A DNA stretch of 64,000 nt from Diplonema papillatum (GCA_030068145.1 JAPJBO010000502.1:62001-126000); one strand, 5' to 3'; counted from the first letter of the stretch, positions 13,201 through 23,222 are shown. The notes: generated by a model from the letters alone, not told the origin. Program-made: numbers and translations.

Positions 13201-13207
13201 TTCTGGT
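4229..13207 (+). repeat. 9-kb satellite mosaic of 154-bp (A) and 146-bp (B) units
   Basis: The two unit types share a ~90-bp core (CACGGTAGACTCTTCCAGAA through GTTCGCGAGATG) and differ in the rest: A continues AAGAAGCTGACACTCTC and B continues ATGCTCACATTCTCTGG. From the spacing of the A-specific segment I count 39 A and 19 B units between 4471 and 13,097, which accounts for the length exactly (38 x 154 + 19 x 146 = 8626), plus one degenerate unit at the left edge. B units occur only as AB or ABB, never BBB. Variation is limited to a few recurring sites (gactGcaag/gactAcaag, acaCag/acaAag). Both types carry CAGCTGTGAGCTG, an inverted repeat. All ORFs in the array are by-products of the period. 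Confidence 0.96.
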
Positions 13208-13240
13208 TCGCGGCAGGACGGGAAAAAAAAAGCAACATAC

Positions 13241-13471
13241 GCATTGGCAGCCGCATTTATTTTCCGGCACGACGCCGGCGAGTGGGCGGCGAGCACCGGC
13301 TCAAGCTGCGTGAGGTCGCTGTTGGCGACGCTGATGTCGCCTTCGGAAGAGCCCGAGCGCGGGTCGCCGGTTTGCGGGGCCCGCTGCGCGAGCTGGTGAT
13401 GGCCGTGCTGCTGCTGCTGGGCTTGGAACTGGGGCTGCTGCTGCTGGTGCTCGTGGTACGCGGGTTGGTGT

Positions 13472-13528
<57 letters not shown>

Positions 13529-13543
13529 GCGTAGGGCTGCGGC

Positions 13544-13576
<33 letters not shown>

Positions 13577-13747
13577 AGCTGCTGCCGCTGGGCCAGCATC
13601 TGCTGCTGCAACTGCTGCTGCTGCTGCTGCTGGGCGAACTGGAGCTGTTGCTGGGTGATGTGCGCCTGCTGGTCGAAGGCCATCTGCTGGTGCCCGGCGT
13701 GCTGCTGCTGCTGCTGGCTGATGTGGTACTGCGGCTGCGCGAAGTGC

Positions 13748-13782
<35 letters not shown>

Positions 13783-14064
13783 TAGCTGCAGTTGTAGCTG
13801 CTGTTGCTGCTGCAGTTGCAGTTGCTGCTGTTTCTGTTTTTGCTGCTGCTGCGGCTGCGGCTGGTGGTGGGCCGGCGCGGCCGAGAACCCGCCGTGCTGA
13901 TACTGCTCGTACGCCGGCAGCTGCGCTTGCCGCATCGGCTGCTGCTGCTGCTGCTGCTGCTGGCGCGCCCTCGCGTCGTGCGGCGCCGCGACCCCGAAGA
14001 CGGGGGGCTGCGTCACCGGCAGCACGTGGGGCGATGGCATTGGTTGATCCGCTCCCCTATTCAT
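13241..14064 (-). CDS. Poly-Gln protein, probable first exon
   Basis: It starts at an ATG at 14,064 (MNRGADQPMPSPHVLP). The protein is overwhelmingly Gln with some His, Ala, Leu and Pro in several uninterrupted CAG runs, a composition seen in disordered or condensate-forming proteins. The last ~40 residues are not low-complexity (GDISVANSDLTQLEPVLAAH then SPASCRKINA). A consensus donor, GTATGT, sits at 13,240; reading past it runs through a T-tract into the satellite and stops at once. The exon leaves two bases, which is what the LRR exon at 3542 needs. I infer that this could be the 5' exon of the LRR-IQ gene, with the satellite as intron; it could instead be a separate gene. The plus-strand poly-Leu ORFs are shadows. 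Confidence 0.6.
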
Positions 14065-14218
14065 ACATTAAAGCCTTGCAGCGCTTCTTTGTGGTCAGGT
14101 TTGTGTGTTTTCCTGTTTCTTTTTCGGGTTCCTTTACTGCTGCGGCGATGCCTTCGGCGAAAGGAAAAAATTGACTTCTTATTTATTCTTGCTTTTTCCC
14201 TGAAGTGTTCGGGCGTGG

Positions 14219-14482
14219 GTTTTGTAAAACGTACGGAATCGAGAAGCGGAGAGAGAACTTGCGCAACATTGCCATTTGTAGCAGGGGGTCTTGCGGGACG
14301 TGCGTCGAAACGGCTACCACATCTAAGCAGGGATCTATTTTAGAGTGAAAGTTCGCTGGAAACTCCGGGGTTTTGTAAAACGTACGGAATCGAGAAGCGG
14401 AAAGAACTTGCGCAACATTGCCATTTGTAGCAGGGGGTCCTGCGGGACGTGCGTCGAAACGGCACATCTAAGCAGGGATCGA
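14219..14482 (+). repeat. Direct duplication of ~115 bp
   Basis: The block beginning TTTTGTAAAACGTACGGAAT occurs at 14,219-14,335 and 14,370-14,482 with small indels. The 34-bp spacer carries the motif TTTTAGAGTGAAAGTTCGCT, which recurs at 24.40, 55.42 and 63.93 kb. This lies upstream of the poly-Gln start codon. Confidence 0.85.
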
Positions 14483-15075
14483 TTAGCGGCAGGCACGGAA
14501 ATAGCAGGAGAGCGACCCTTGCTGAGGCGGCGACAAGAAACAACTTTCGTGTGCCATGCTGCACCTCCGGTTGAATTGGGGGTTGTTCCTTTTAAGAAGG
14601 CCGCGGAAGTCGGCTGAACCGGGAGTTACCGGAGAAGGTGTGTATGTGCTTAGGGATTACAACCTGGTTCGATTGCGGGATAAGAAACCCTTGGCGATAA
14701 AAGCCTGCGTGTTTTTTCCCATTCAATTCGGATGGGCTGCTTCGACCGGAAAACTGGGAACGGCCCGAATTCCCCTATGCGAAACCAGTGCGTGGGCTTT
14801 AAGGATAAAGGGGAATGGACGAGGCCAGTACGGGAAAAAGGAATGGGCACAAGGAGGCACATGGGTCCGCAAGGCAAGGTACGAGTCCGGACTCCGCGAA
14901 GCTAGTGGGCTGTGTGCCTGCCCCGGGGGTGGCTCTGCACATTGAGCCGGCCCACCCAGACTGTTATGGCCTGCGACTGACTATAATAGTGTCGATTCAT
15001 CGTGGGAATGCTGAGCGCGCAACGAAACACAACCCAGGGAGGTTTTAGGTACACCGGCTTCCAAAGGAACCCGGA

Positions 15076-15289
15076 AAATACTCGAGGGGCTGCCTTGTGC
15101 TTACTTCAAAGGAGGCTAGAGGGGGAGAAACAATACAACTACAAAGTGGGTCTTTTTTGTGTTACGCCCGCCACTGAACCCAGATTCACCTGTGTTTCGT
15201 GTGGGCTACAGCTTTACCTCCTTTGATCTTTTGCAGCTGGCAGCCTCCTCAAGTATTTCCTACAAAGCAGGTGCTTATACAAAAAAAAC
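15076..15289 (+). repeat. Dispersed repeat R1, copy 2
   Basis: It matches the copy at 1,270 in order and at both borders (AAATACTCGAGGGG to GCAGGTGCTTATACAAAA), with a short internal deletion after CAACTACAAA and an extra ATTCACCTGTG. Context is intergenic. Confidence 0.8.
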
Positions 15290-16257
15290 AAAGCAGTTGG
15301 GTGGTGTGACCTCCTGGGTTAGCCTGTTTCTCTCACCACTTCGGCGGATACCTCGGCATCTTAAGTGCAGCCCATTTACGATTCTCCCTTTCGTTGAGCT
15401 TGTGGGATAATCATCAACGAGTGAAGCGCACAAAGCATTCCCTGATAGACTGCTTAAAGACTGCGATGGCCTGCAACAACCTATAATAGCCTGTGATAGA
15501 CTGCTGGTACTGTGACAGACAACAGGCAGTTTGCTGCACTTTCAGCAAGTAGGGGTGGACTGGCTACTGCACATGGGAAGGGTGGAGGCGACGTTGCCTC
15601 GCCGCACGGCGGAGCCCGTCTCAGAAGCTAGGGTACGCCGAGGCGCTTCCGTTTCGTTCGAGTGCACTAGCCGAACTCACCTGATTTTCCAAGATCTGCT
15701 TAGTACGGTGCCAGTTACAAATTCTCTGGAACAAGCGATGCGGTGCCAACACTGGTAATCTGCTCCCAAAGTTTTTTGTTTGTGCGTATGTGCTATCACC
15801 TGTATGTGAGCCGGTCCATCCCCTCTTGATAGACCGTGATAGACCGAAGAATACAGCACCGGGCAATTCGATGCAGCTCTAGGGACTAGATATGGACCTA
15901 ATAGACCGTGGTGGACCTTGATTCACTGTGATAAACAGCGGCAGGCACTTTGATGCAGTTTCAAGAGACAGGGGCGGACCGGCTCATGCATGGTAATTTC
16001 CACAGTACGCTGCCAACTGTCACTTTTTGATAATGACGACCGCGGTTGTTACCATAAAAACGGATGTGGCCGCCCGCTTTTTCAGCCCACCTTCGGCACC
16101 AGCTTCTGAGACTGGACTCCACCAAGCACGCAAGAGGCAAGCGAAGCCGCCGCGCCCCCTCGTTATTTCAATGTCGCGAAGGTTCGGGTGAGGCAGGCAG
16201 CACCTGTGAGCTGCCTCACCTGACCACTTCGAAACCGTATGCATGATCCCCTAGGCA

Positions 16258-16469
16258 CAGCGGTCAAACGATTCACATTATCGCATACCTATCGCATTCG
16301 GGATTTCGGCGCCAATTATCGCATTTTCATTCGCACTATCGCAACGCTTAAGCCCTGGGAAAAAACAGCACTACGGACTATCGCATAGTATCGCACGCCG
16401 ATTATGTGCGATGATTTTTGTGCGATACAATGCGATAATTCTTATCGCATGCGAATCGTTTGACCACTA
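16258..16469. mobile_element. Short inverted-repeat element with ATCGCAT iterons (hAT-like MITE?)
   Basis: The ends are inverted copies of YAGYGGTCAAACGATTC, a form compatible with hAT termini (YAGNG). Inside, the words ATCGCAT/ATGCGAT recur about ten times on both strands. There is no coding sequence. The flanks contain palindromic CCTAGG on both sides, so an 8-bp target duplication cannot be assigned with confidence. Confidence 0.6.
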
Positions 16470-17737
16470 AGCCTAGGGGGTGCTTGGGATTACGCTGACA
16501 AGGTCCGACAATGGGACGCAACAAAGTTCTTGAAAATGCGTGTACTCAACACCGTGACCTATCCCTATATGCGCACCGGGGTTCGGTCATGTTACAATGG
16601 GGAGACGGGAGGAAGTTTGGGTCCAGGCTCGTAACCAGTGGGGGGAGTGCAAAAGAGTTGGGGCTAGAACGCGAAGGGCAGGGGCTAGAGTGGTTTTTTT
16701 TTTTGTGTTTCCGACGATCCCGCGGGACGTACAGGTTGTGTGTCTTTCGACCATAGTTTTCTTTTGTAGTTCATACGGGGGTTAAGTTGGGGCCGGTTCC
16801 CCGGTCTTGAAGGCAGTAAGGAAAATTCAGTCTCAGAAGACCCACCTCAACCCACCCGAACTCTCCTGTTGTAGGCTCGGGTGGTGTGCTCAACCTGCCA
16901 TGCGCTTTGCTCCAGTTCCTACCGTATAATAAAGTAGTTTGAACTTGATATGCAGCAAACAATCTGTGACGATAGACTGCACAAGCAGCAATAGACTACC
17001 TCTTTGCACGCGTCGTATCATCATGCTTTAGTCGCGTCTTGCCCCGCGTACTGTTTGTCTCCGGTGCGCTTCACGTTCGATGTGCAGTTTGACGACGAGC
17101 TCGAGGAATCACCAGATGATTCGGCACACTTCCTAGTAGTTTCAGCTTAGTGTGAGTTTGATCAAAGTAGCATCAAGGCAGCCCTTTCAAAGATCAGCCA
17201 CAGTCAACGCCGCGTGGGTGCAGGCTTTTGATATTAACCATCATGTTTCAAACCCCCGATTGCGCGAAACCTGGAAGCACACAGAGGGTGCCGGTGGTAC
17301 AAAGGTGCAGTTGCCCGCATCCGTCCGGCAATCAGCCCACATCGGGGAGGTGACGCTACCCTTGAACCTGTCATGCAGCAACAATCTGTGACGATAGACT
17401 GCGCAAGTGGTCATTATCGTCTCATCCCCCGCAGATCAAACAATTTGAGCACGGCGGCCGCAGAAATTGTCGAGCTGTGTCCCGGTTTGGAAAAAGGGGG
17501 GCGGGAGGAATCATAACGTAACCCCTGGTTCGTAAAGAAAATAAACGAGAAAAAAAATGGTGCCGCCTGGTGAGTCTCAGGCACTAATGGGGCGGGCGGC
17601 CTGAGCGCTTATGAAGCGGATGTTCTCGTCTTTGACGAGTGCTTTGCGCGTGAGAAGAAGGCAACAGACTGTTCTTTTTTTTTTTGCCGAGTGCCATTGG
17701 GTTTCTCAACTAGCATTTGGTGTTTCGTGTGGTGTCA

Positions 17738-18009
17738 CTATTCGCCGCCATCGGGTTTGCTCGGCTTGAGCATGTGCTGCATCTTTTTCATCCCCGAAAC
17801 AGCGAGCCCCGCCGCCTTACCGGACACGTTGTACTCCTTGTCGAAGTCCTTCACCTTTCCGGCCACAGACGAAGCAGCGCTCGACACCTTGTCCGTGACG
17901 TGGTACTCACTGTTCACCTCCTTCGCCTTGGCGGTAGCCGACGACGCCGCCGTGCTCACCTTGTCCGTGATGTGGTACTCCTTGTTCACCTCCTTCGCTT
18001 TATCGAAAG
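17738..18009 (-). CDS. Last exon: tandem amphipathic-helix repeats
   Basis: It encodes FDKAKEVNKEYHITDKVSTA followed by two more copies of the module (AKEVNSEYHVTDKVSSAASS; VKDFDKEYNVSGKAAG) and the end MKKMQHMLKPSKPDGGE. This helical module resembles regions found after RRM domains in plant BPA1-like proteins; that is family recall, not a search. The acceptor TTGCTCAG is at 18,012-18,010, and the phase (needs one base) matches the upstream exon ending at 19,629 and the extra copies at 18,213 and 19,099. A start at the ATG at 18,040 would instead give a 100-residue protein. The first model is preferred because the helix repeats then follow DGPVGDVAQAT continuously. Confidence 0.68.
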
Positions 18010-18212
18010 CTGAGCAAGCCGTTTTTCCTGCGTATTGCATTTCTTAGTTTGTAGACGATCCCGCATGGGCGTACAAATTGGTGGTTTTCGATCTTTTGTA
18101 CACAAAAAGACCAATCGTAAGTTTCATTTCGTACGCTGCCAACTAAGTGTCAGTATCAACACGATGCATTGCTAACACACGCACACACAGAAAAGGCTAA
18201 TGGTGTCCGCAC

Positions 18213-18348
18213 CTGTTGCCTGCGCGACGTCGCCGACGGGGCCGTCCCGCGTGGCGGCGTAGCAGAGGGCGCCGGCCCCCGCGACCGCGATGATCGGGCC
18301 CGAAACGATCAGCCCGGCCGCCGCGCCGACGGCGGCGCAGCCCGCCAT
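18213..18348 (-). CDS. Extra exon copy A with its own ATG
   Basis: The segment codes for MAGCAAVGAAAGLIVSGP and onwards to GPVGDVAQAT, the same glycine-zipper hydrophobic piece as the main exon. Homology to the main exon stops exactly at the ATG codon (18,348-18,346). The donor ACAG|GTGCGG is kept and the length (136 bp) preserves the splice phase into the last exon. Read as an alternative first exon it would give a ~135-residue isoform lacking the Pro-rich N-terminus. Whether it is used is unknown. Confidence 0.45.
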
Positions 18349-18554
18349 AGTGCGTTGTCAACTACTAATTTACCGACATAATGCGCTGTTAACACACAAA
18401 AAATGACTGATGGTAAGGTTCATGTACTACGCCATCAACTGCGAATTGATAGTACCAACACATTGCATCGTTTAACACACACAAAAAGACCAATCGTAAG
18501 TTTCATTTAGTACGCTGCCAACTAAGTGTCAGTATCAACACGATGCATTGCTAA

Positions 18555-18708
18555 AGGGGGGGGGTCGAATAATAACACTGTGTTATTATTCGATTTGTCG
18601 AATAATAAAAAAAATTCCGGGTAGCCGAACAGTAGCAGGATCAAATAGTGGTAGTGTTTTTAGACAACCAGACGTGTGTCAAATAACTGTTATTATTCGA
18701 CCCCCCCT
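18555..18708. mobile_element. MITE with poly-G ends and hairpin core, copy 1
   Basis: The terminal inverted repeats read AGGGGGGGGTCGAATAATAA. Just inside the left end is a perfect hairpin (TCGAATAATAACAC, one-base loop, its complement). The 154-bp element has no coding capacity. Compared with the unit lacking it, GCTAACACACGCACACACAG is interrupted without a target duplication and with CACAC lost. Confidence 0.75.
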
Positions 18709-18721
18709 GCGGTGTCCGCAC

Positions 18722-18855
18722 CTGTGGCCTGCGCGACGTCGCCGACGGGGCCGTCCCGCGTGGCGGCGTAGCAGAGCGCCGGCCCCCGCGACCGCGATGA
18801 TGGGGCCCGAAACGATCAGCCCGGCCGCCGCGCCGACGGCGGCGCAGCCCGCCAT
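18722..18855 (-). pseudogene. Extra exon copy B, frame broken
   Basis: It is homologous to copies A and C and to the main exon, with the same ATG border and donor, but two bases are missing (GAGCGCCGG where the others have GAGGGCGCCGG), so the frame is lost. The adjacent MITE has also removed about 19 bp of downstream flank. It is a host exon duplicate, probably non-functional. Confidence 0.6.
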
Positions 18856-19098
18856 AGTGCGTTGTCAACTACTAATTTACCGACACAATGCGCTGTTAAC
18901 ACACAAAAAATGACTGATGGTAAGGTTCATGTACTACGCCATCAACTGCGAATTGATAGTACCAACACATTGCATTGTTTAACACACACAAAAAGACCAA
19001 TCGTAAGTTTCATTTAGTACGCTGCCAACTAGGTGTCAGTATCAACACGATGCATTGCTAACACACGCACACACAGCAAAGGCTAATGGTGTCCGCAC

Positions 19099-19234
19099 CT
19101 GTGGCCTGCGCGACGTCGCCGACGGGGCCGTCCCGCGTGGCGGCGTAGCAGAGGGCGCCGGCCCCCGCGACCGCGATGATCGGGCCCGAAACGATCAGCC
19201 CGGCCGCCGCGCCGACGGCGGCGCAGCCCGCCAT
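19099..19234 (-). CDS. Extra exon copy C with its own ATG
   Basis: The frame is intact and 136 bp long. It has the same protein segment, ATG border (19,234-19,232) and GTGCGG donor as copy A, and sits 886 bp from copy A as part of the larger duplicated unit. It is phase-compatible with the last exon at 18,009. It could be an alternative first exon or an inert duplicate. Confidence 0.45.
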
Positions 19235-19440
19235 AGTGCGTTGTCAACTACTAATTTACCGACACAATGCGCTGTTAACACACAAAAAATGACTGATGGT
19301 AAGGTTCATGTACTACGCCATCAACTGCGAATTGATAGTACCAACACATTGCATTGTTTAACACACACAAAAAGACCAATCGTAAGTTTCATTTAGTACG
19401 CTGCCAACTAAGTGTCAGTATCAACACGATGCATTGCTAA

Positions 19441-19596
19441 AGGGGGGGGGGGTCGAATAATAACACTGTGTTATTATTCGATTTGTCGAATAATAAAAAA
19501 AGTTCCGGGTAGCCGAACAGTAGCAGGATCAAATAGTGGTAGTGTTTTTAGACAACCAGACGTGTGTCAAATAACTGTTATTATTCGACCCCCCCT
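19441..19596. mobile_element. MITE with poly-G ends and hairpin core, copy 2
   Basis: It is nearly identical to the copy at 18,555, 886 bp away, and sits in the same relative position. It was therefore probably duplicated together with the exon units rather than inserted twice. It lies about 30 bp beyond the donor of the main exon. Confidence 0.75.
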
Positions 19597-19628
19597 GCAC
19601 ACACAGAAAAGGCTAATGGTGTCCGCAC

Positions 19629-20178
19629 CTGTGGCCTGCGCGACGTCGCCGACGGGGCCGTCCCGCGTGGCGGCGTAGCAGAGGGCGCCGGCCCCCGCGA
19701 CCGCGATGATCGGGCCCGAAACAATCAGCCCGGCCGCCGCGCCGACGGCGGCGCAGCCCGCCATCGTCTTGACGCCGCCGGCCTTCTTGGTCCCCTCCTT
19801 CACGCTCTTCGCTGTGTCCATCGCCTTGGTCACGTGCTCGGGGTGGTCCGCCGCGTATCTCGCCGCCTTCACCGCAGCGTCCGAGTTCTCCGCCACCAGC
19901 GCCGCCGCTTGCCGCTGGGCCGGGTCTTCCGTGCAGGCGCCCGCCACCGCAGCCATCATCTTCACCTGCGAGGACGTCGGGACAGCCTGCGGCGGGGCCC
20001 CTGGCACTGCGATCATGTTACTACTCGCCTGGGGCGGCGGCAGGGGTGCCGGCGTGCACGTGGCATCGAGCCCCTCCGTCGGGGCCGTCGGGATTGCCGC
20101 AGGTGGACCGTCGAGCGCTGGTGCCGAAGGCGGCGGGTTTGTGTCCCACTGCGGCTGGCTCCACTGTGGCTGCGACAT
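19629..20178 (-). CDS. Main exon: Pro-rich N-terminus and glycine-zipper segment
   Basis: The ATG is at 20,178 (MSQPQWSQPQWDTNPPPSAP). A Pro/Ala-rich start of ~75 residues is followed by a helical region (KMMAAVAGACTEDPAQRQAA; AARYAADHPEHVTKAMDTAK) and a hydrophobic Gly/Ala-rich segment (MAGCAAVGAAAGLIVSGPII to ALCYAATRDGPVGDVAQAT), which could insert into or bind a membrane. The GTGCGG donor at 19,628 leaves one base, matching the exon at 18,009, for a total of 273 residues. The joined C-terminal half resembles plant BPA1-type proteins without an RRM. An AG lies close upstream of the ATG, as in several genes here, but this is weak evidence for trans-splicing. Confidence 0.72.
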
Positions 20179-20407
20179 GATTATCTCCTTCAGTCGCTCC
20201 TTCTTTTTTAGTCCTATTTGGCATGGTATGGATTGTTTAGGCCTTCAGATGATAACAACTAGACTTAATTGACATTTCAATGATAACCCTCAGGATGGAA
20301 TTGAAAGAAGACTAATTATCTGATAACTCTCGGCGACGTCGAAGGACACCGGACGGGAGCACACCAGCTCAACTCCCTCGTATCGAAAGGCGAGAAATTT
20401 CCCACCC

Positions 20408-20610
20408 ATCCCCCTCGGGGCCGTCGGGATCGCAGGTGGACCGTCGAGCGCTGGTGCCGAAGGCGGCGGGTTTGTGTCTCACTGCGGCTCGCTCCACTGC
20501 GGCTGCGACATGATTTTCTCCTTCAGTCGCTCCTTCTTTTTTTAGTCCTATTTGGCATGGTTTGGATTGTTTAGGCCTTCAGATGACAACAACTAGACTT
20601 AAACAGATAT
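20408..20610 (-). pseudogene. Duplicate of the 5' end of the preceding gene, with a stop
   Basis: About 200 bp matches 20,070-20,272, covering the start codon, ~30 codons and the upstream leader. In this copy the ATG at 20,513 is followed by MSQPQWSEPQ and a TGA, so it cannot make the protein. It keeps the promoter-side sequence and may reflect the same slippage that multiplied the downstream exon. Confidence 0.75.
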
Positions 20611-22414
20611 CTGTCGTGTTCAGAGTTTCGGGTTCACAACCGCTTGTCAGAGACTGTTCCTGGATCACAACGTCGGGATTGTTCTGTGGCAGTTCACGGC
20701 TGGATTGGTTTGGCTTTTTAGGTGTGTATGTTTCGATGATAACGAGTTGCTAAACTAGACGTGAAAACAGATACCGTCTGGCTCCTAATTTCTGTAGTTG
20801 TTAATTTATAAATATCGGGAAATTTGAAAGGAAACAATTAACGATTTATAAATTAAAAATTACATAAAACAGAGGCCTGTAAAACAGAGGCGCGCCACAC
20901 ACTGCACCGTACCGTGGGCCTGCGGCGCCGCTAAAGCGGTGCCGCCGAGAAAGAAATTAATGCATTGATCCACAAAGAGTGGTGCCGAGAATAGATGATA
21001 AACCGCGCGTAATATTGGCCTACAAATTAGAGGCTGGACGGTATCTGTTGTGTTCAATGTTTCGGGTTGACAACCAGTTCAGAGGTTGTTCCTGTGTCTC
21101 AACATCGTGACTGTTCTGCGGCGGTTCGCCTTTATACTGCTTGTTCGCGGGAAGACGAGCGAGGAGCCCTCCGGCTCCGGGCTGGGAGACTCACCAACGA
21201 TCGATCGCGCGGCGCCGCTGCGGCGACGTGCTGCGGAGGACCCTTCCGTCCCCCGCACCCCTCCAGCGCGGCGGCGCCGGTGCACTCTACCGCCGACGCC
21301 GCAACTCCGGGCCAGCATCCCCGCCCGGCGAGCGCCACCCAATGCAACGCAGTCCCCGGCTCCGTCCACCCGGTGCGCGAACCGACGCAAACGCGAAAAA
21401 AGGAGCGAGGAGGCATCCGACGATGGCAACGACACCCACTCGTAGGCCGCCCCCGCGGCGGCGGAACAGACGCGTTCCATCTGCTGTGCAGACACGGAGT
21501 GTGCATCGTGCGTTGCTCAGGGTGGTCGAAGGCCTGACAATCGCACAGTGCAACAAATTGTGGGTGGTGACCCCTCCCAACAGCCTCCCTGGCCCTGGCC
21601 CACGCCTAATGCCGCAACCCCGTAACCCGGGCGGCGGCGCTTTGGCATGAGCCAGGAACCTCAAGGGGAGCAGCGCGAGAGGCATCATCCACGCTTCAAA
21701 GGCCCACACACTAATGCAGAAAATTTACAACTACTGCTTGTTGCTTGAAACATTGCGATGCCTCGAGAGGTGAAAGGTTGTGCACAGGAGGTGACCCATT
21801 TATCCCCTCGACGGAAGTCGCGGGTCGAGAGCTGGGTTCCGAAAAAGAAAACGCGGGTTGTGTTGTGGTGTGGATCAGATGTTCCTGAAGCCACGTCCCA
21901 GCACCAGGCCGCAGCAGCCTGGGGAGAGATTGATTTTGGCTGACCTACCCATGTGACGACATGGTATAAAAAGTTAAAAGGATTGCCCCTGCCCGGCTAT
22001 GGAGAAATCCAGGTCGGTGTTCGCTCTGCCAGGTGGAACTCCCTTGACGATCGCAAGAAGCGGCTGGCAACGCGTGGGGGAGGCTCGCCGTCAAACGCAC
22101 ACCCTGCCTGCTGGGCTCGCCCAATGAATGCTGATGGACATGGAGAGGCGGTTTCTTTTTGTTCGTGCGCACTAGGGTACCAGGGAAAGCCTGCTACACG
22201 GGAGCCAAGCTTCACGTGTTCGGCGGTACTGCAGAGCCACGGGCTTACGGGTCAAGTGGCTACCGATTTTCCCAAACTAAAGCATCAAGGCTTGGCGCAC
22301 CTTGGGGCTTGGCGCTCGCGCTGAACTCGCCTGCTTTGGCAAGGTTTCATGTTGTACGCTGCCAACTACCAATGTTGACCATTAAGTTTTGGTACCAGCA
22401 ATGCATGGTTAACG
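20611..22414. other. Spacer with a small GC-rich island
   Basis: No gene is recognised. A ~90-bp diverged repeat (20,605-20,700 and 21,035-21,125, around GTTTCGGGTT) is present. The GC-rich part, 21,140-21,640, has overlapping ORFs on both strands with no clear winner; the plus ORF at 21,086-21,445 (119 codons, Arg/Pro-rich) is the neatest but shows no domain. At 22,085-22,120 there is a fragment of the LRR-gene flank repeat (ACGCACACCCTGCCTGCTGG), and at 22,350-22,405 a TGTACGCTGCCAACTACC repeat. Confidence 0.45.
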
Positions 22415-22700
22415 CAAAACGTCGAATCGCAGACCCCTCCGACTCTGGACAGGGCTACGCCTTCACAATAATGCTCGTATTCCAGGTTTAAACGTCTGAT
22501 GTTCTCGAGTCTCCGGTTGAACCGTTGAAGTGTAGGCATATTCGCGCACTTTCGACAGCAAGATCCCAGTCGCTAAGGACTGCAGCTGCAGCGTTGCGTC
22601 TCTAATCCGTTCGGGTGTCACGCCGTGTGTTGGACAGGTCGACACTCTCCAGCCGGGGAAACGCGCTGAGCAACAGGGGGATGTGGGTTCACATCCTCAA
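22415..22700 (-). pseudogene. Third, deleted echo of the LRR gene 3' end
   Basis: The order of landmarks matches the LRR gene 3' region (GTCGAATCGCAGACC, TCTCCG, then the coding border GACAGGTCGACACTCTCCAG), but most of the coding part is missing. Confidence 0.65.
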
Positions 22701-22751
22701 ACGCACGCCCTGCCTGCTGGGCTTGCCCACGTCCATCAGCACCTCGAAAAA

Positions 22752-23222
22752 GTCGAATCGCAGACCCTTTGACTTTCAACAGTGATTCGTGGCAACTTTT
22801 TGAGGTTTAATAGGTAGAGTCTCCGATAGACCTTTGAGGCTGGGTTGTGGAGTGGTGCTTCTTGTTGGGTCCTCACTTGCAGCTGCACACTTATTTGGGT
22901 GACACGCCACGTGTGTATGACGATCCCGATGCGGCCGCTGTAGGAGGGCGAGGCCTGTTTTCCCTTCGAGCTCCTTGCACTGCGACCGGTGTCCCGACCC
23001 TTTCAGAACCCGCGTCTGGGCGGCCGGGCGCCCCTTGTTGTCGGCGACGAGCTTCCGCAGGGTTTTCGAGGTCGGCATCTGCCAGCAGCGTGCCTTCGAC
23101 GTCGAGGTGACAGAGCGGCGCGTTGCGGACGAGCGCCGCCAGCGCAGCCGCCGCGGCTTCTCCGATCGGATTGTTCGACAGGTCGACACTCTTCAGCCGG
23201 GGGAACGCGCTGACTACCTTCA
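22752..23222 (-). pseudogene. Second echo of the LRR gene terminal exon
   Basis: It encodes SAFPRLKSVDLSNNPIGEAA and the following LRR almost as in the neighbouring gene. One extra base in a T run (GGGTTTTCG against GGGTTTCG) then shifts the frame. The homology begins at TCAGCGCGTTCCC, directly after an AG, and the period to the next copy is about 548 bp. The same ~240 bp of 3' flank is duplicated. Confidence 0.75.

Larger units (their letters stand above)
14486..17737. other. Spacer without recognisable genes
   Basis: No ORF here has convincing composition or homology. It holds R1 copy 2 (15,076-15,289), a field of degenerate GATAGACTG/GATAGACCG words (15,435-15,990) with a diverged duplication (15,480-15,570 against 15,880-15,990), one iteron-rich inverted-repeat element (16,258-16,469), and a ~40-bp direct repeat containing AATCTGTGACGATAGACTGC at 16,955-16,995 and 17,375-17,410. 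Confidence 0.6.
18010..19628 (-). other. Predicted intron built of tandem exon-containing units
   Basis: Between the two main exons lie three extra copies of an exon segment, each followed by ~80-bp subrepeats. These have a consensus around TAGTACGCTGCCAACTA and GATGCATTG with TTAACACACACAAAAAGAC. The larger period is 886 bp: single-exon unit, MITE plus exon unit, then the same again. On the minus strand the subrepeats supply T-rich tracts next to GTTAAC. Confidence 0.6.

Noticed and set aside
4229-13207. CRISPR-like array
   Set aside because: The whole unit is repeated, with no unique spacers, and the genome is eukaryotic.
4370-13256. Dozens of 63-99 codon ORFs on both strands
   Set aside because: All are generated by the satellite units; unit lengths of 154 and 146 are not multiples of three and every ORF stops within two units.
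21079-21709. Gene in the GC-rich island at 21.1-21.6 kb
   Set aside because: Five overlapping ORFs on both strands, none with a domain, conserved border or clear start; kept only as a spacer remark.
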